From positions 1 to 6,992 of the forward strand of contig JBBIVA010000147.1 in NCBI GenBank assembly GCA_037439945.1: DNA of 6,992 nucleotides, in the 5' to 3' direction. The notes beneath the pieces are model-generated. The model saw only the letters and a list, made by a program, of their open reading frames with translations, did no database searches and was not told where the DNA came from. The number at the start of each line of letters is the position of its first letter. Within the stretch, counting starts at the first letter, position 1. The stretch comes from CALEUX01 sp037439945. GTDB lineage: Bacteria > Bacteroidota > Bacteroidia > Bacteroidales > Marinilabiliaceae. This document shows, in pieces, positions 6,487 through 6,992 of the stretch. The position numbers were made by a program, and so were the translations under genes.

Positions 6487-6992
6487 TATTGTTGCTTTAT
6501 TAATGTTATGCCGTTAATAATTTTACTAATGTGTTTGTAGGGTTATTTTTCAAAAGCAGGTAAAAATAGCTTTTTGTAAACAAAAAAATGATGATTTTTA
6601 TTTTTTTCTCAAACTTGTAAGCAGATTACGCTTTTTTCAGATTTTACCAGGATGACAGTTTTAGGGCGAATCACCGTTTTCAAATCAGCTGTTCACCCCC
6701 CCACTGGTAACCAGAATTATTAAATCCATGCAAGTTTCTTTCCCGGGTTTAATTTAACCATGCTGTAAAATAAAGGTTAGAACCTGTTAGTAATATATAT
6801 TTATCAACAATATTATGACTTTTATCATCAAAAAAATGTTGTTTATTAACGTGTTTATATTTTTTATAAAATGGCTATTGAATATAAAAAACATGAATTT
6901 TACCTTTGTGCAGCTTTAACAAAATAAAGATTAATTATTTATTTAACGTGAGTTCGATTTAAGCAGCTTTTACAATAGCCATATTTTCAACA
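6487..6992. other. Upstream intergenic region at right edge
   Basis: These 506 bases have no convincing gene. The part next to 6486 should hold the promoter and leader of the S46 gene, but I found no exact TAnnTTTG on the - strand. A locally GC-richer patch at about 6640-6720 contains a run of seven C (6696-6702) and the 11-base palindrome CTGGTAACCAG (6704-6714). The rest is strongly AT-rich with long A and T runs. At 6877-6908 is a + strand promoter candidate. A gene divergent from the peptidase probably starts just beyond the window. Confidence 0.55.
6877..6908 (+). promoter_or_regulatory. Candidate Bacteroidota sigma-ABfr promoter
   Basis: TACCTTTG (6901-6908) is an exact match to the -7 consensus TAnnTTTG. 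ATTG (6877-6880) is one base from the -33 TTTG, at a spacing of 20, within the normal 19-21. Transcription would begin at about 6914-6916 and run out of the window. No ATG occurs on the + strand between 6909 and 6992, so the leader would be at least about 75 nt. Confidence 0.45.

Noticed and set aside
6652..6723. 23-codon + strand frame starting MTVLGRITVFKSAVH
   Set aside because: It is very short, has no start signal or similarity I recognise, and lies in a spacer with scattered stops. It is more likely chance.
6959..6992. Possible - strand gene end (VENMAIVKAA then TAA) at the right edge
   Set aside because: Only ten codons are visible, which any random frame could give, and the + strand promoter candidate at 6877-6908 points toward it.

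Overview
The window looks like a piece of chromosome from a Bacteroidota member, probably an uncultured or marine Bacteroidales or Marinilabiliales-like organism. The evidence is the visibly AT-rich sequence, start codons without purine-rich Shine-Dalgarno sites, S46 dipeptidyl-peptidases (a family centred on Bacteroidota and some Xanthomonadales), an RNase H with a viroplasmin-type N-terminal domain, a Bacteroidota-style MarC protein, and a match to the Bacteroidota -33/-7 promoter at the right edge. I see no phage, transposase, CRISPR, tRNA or rRNA gene.

Layout, left to right. At 1-123 is the last 40 codons of a + strand gene that starts outside the window. At 124-442 is a convergent intergenic stretch holding a palindromic, REP-like hairpin cluster at about 244-361. 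Four complete genes follow, all on the - strand, so transcription runs right to left. Their order in that direction is a canonical S46 dipeptidyl-peptidase (4336-6486), a divergent S46 paralogue (1759-3927), a MarC-family membrane protein (1069-1671) and an RNase HI (443-1072). The last two share a 4-base ATGA overlap and are almost certainly co-translated. The 408-base gap between the two S46 genes carries a probable intrinsic terminator, a possible competing hairpin and a large imperfect foldback. The last 506 bases (6487-6992) contain no gene. They hold the untranslated region upstream of the second peptidase and a good + strand promoter candidate pointing out of the window.

The two S46 enzymes are the biological centre of the window. 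Both have a signal peptide, the complete His/Asp/Ser triad and the FDGNWE motif, whose glycine stands where Asp/Glu-specific DPP11 has arginine. Both should therefore release dipeptides with hydrophobic or aliphatic P1 residues (DPP7-type) from peptides in the periplasm, supplying dipeptides as carbon and nitrogen source. The left-hand copy has drifted: RHSSD replaces RHTGD around the catalytic Asp, and it has extra cysteines and three Bacteroidota O-glycosylation-type tripeptides that its sister lacks. RNase H and MarC have no evident functional tie to the peptidases. I found no convincing sign of a wholly new system. The points most worth following are the divergent paralogue and the structured non-coding DNA at 244-361 and 4080-4308.
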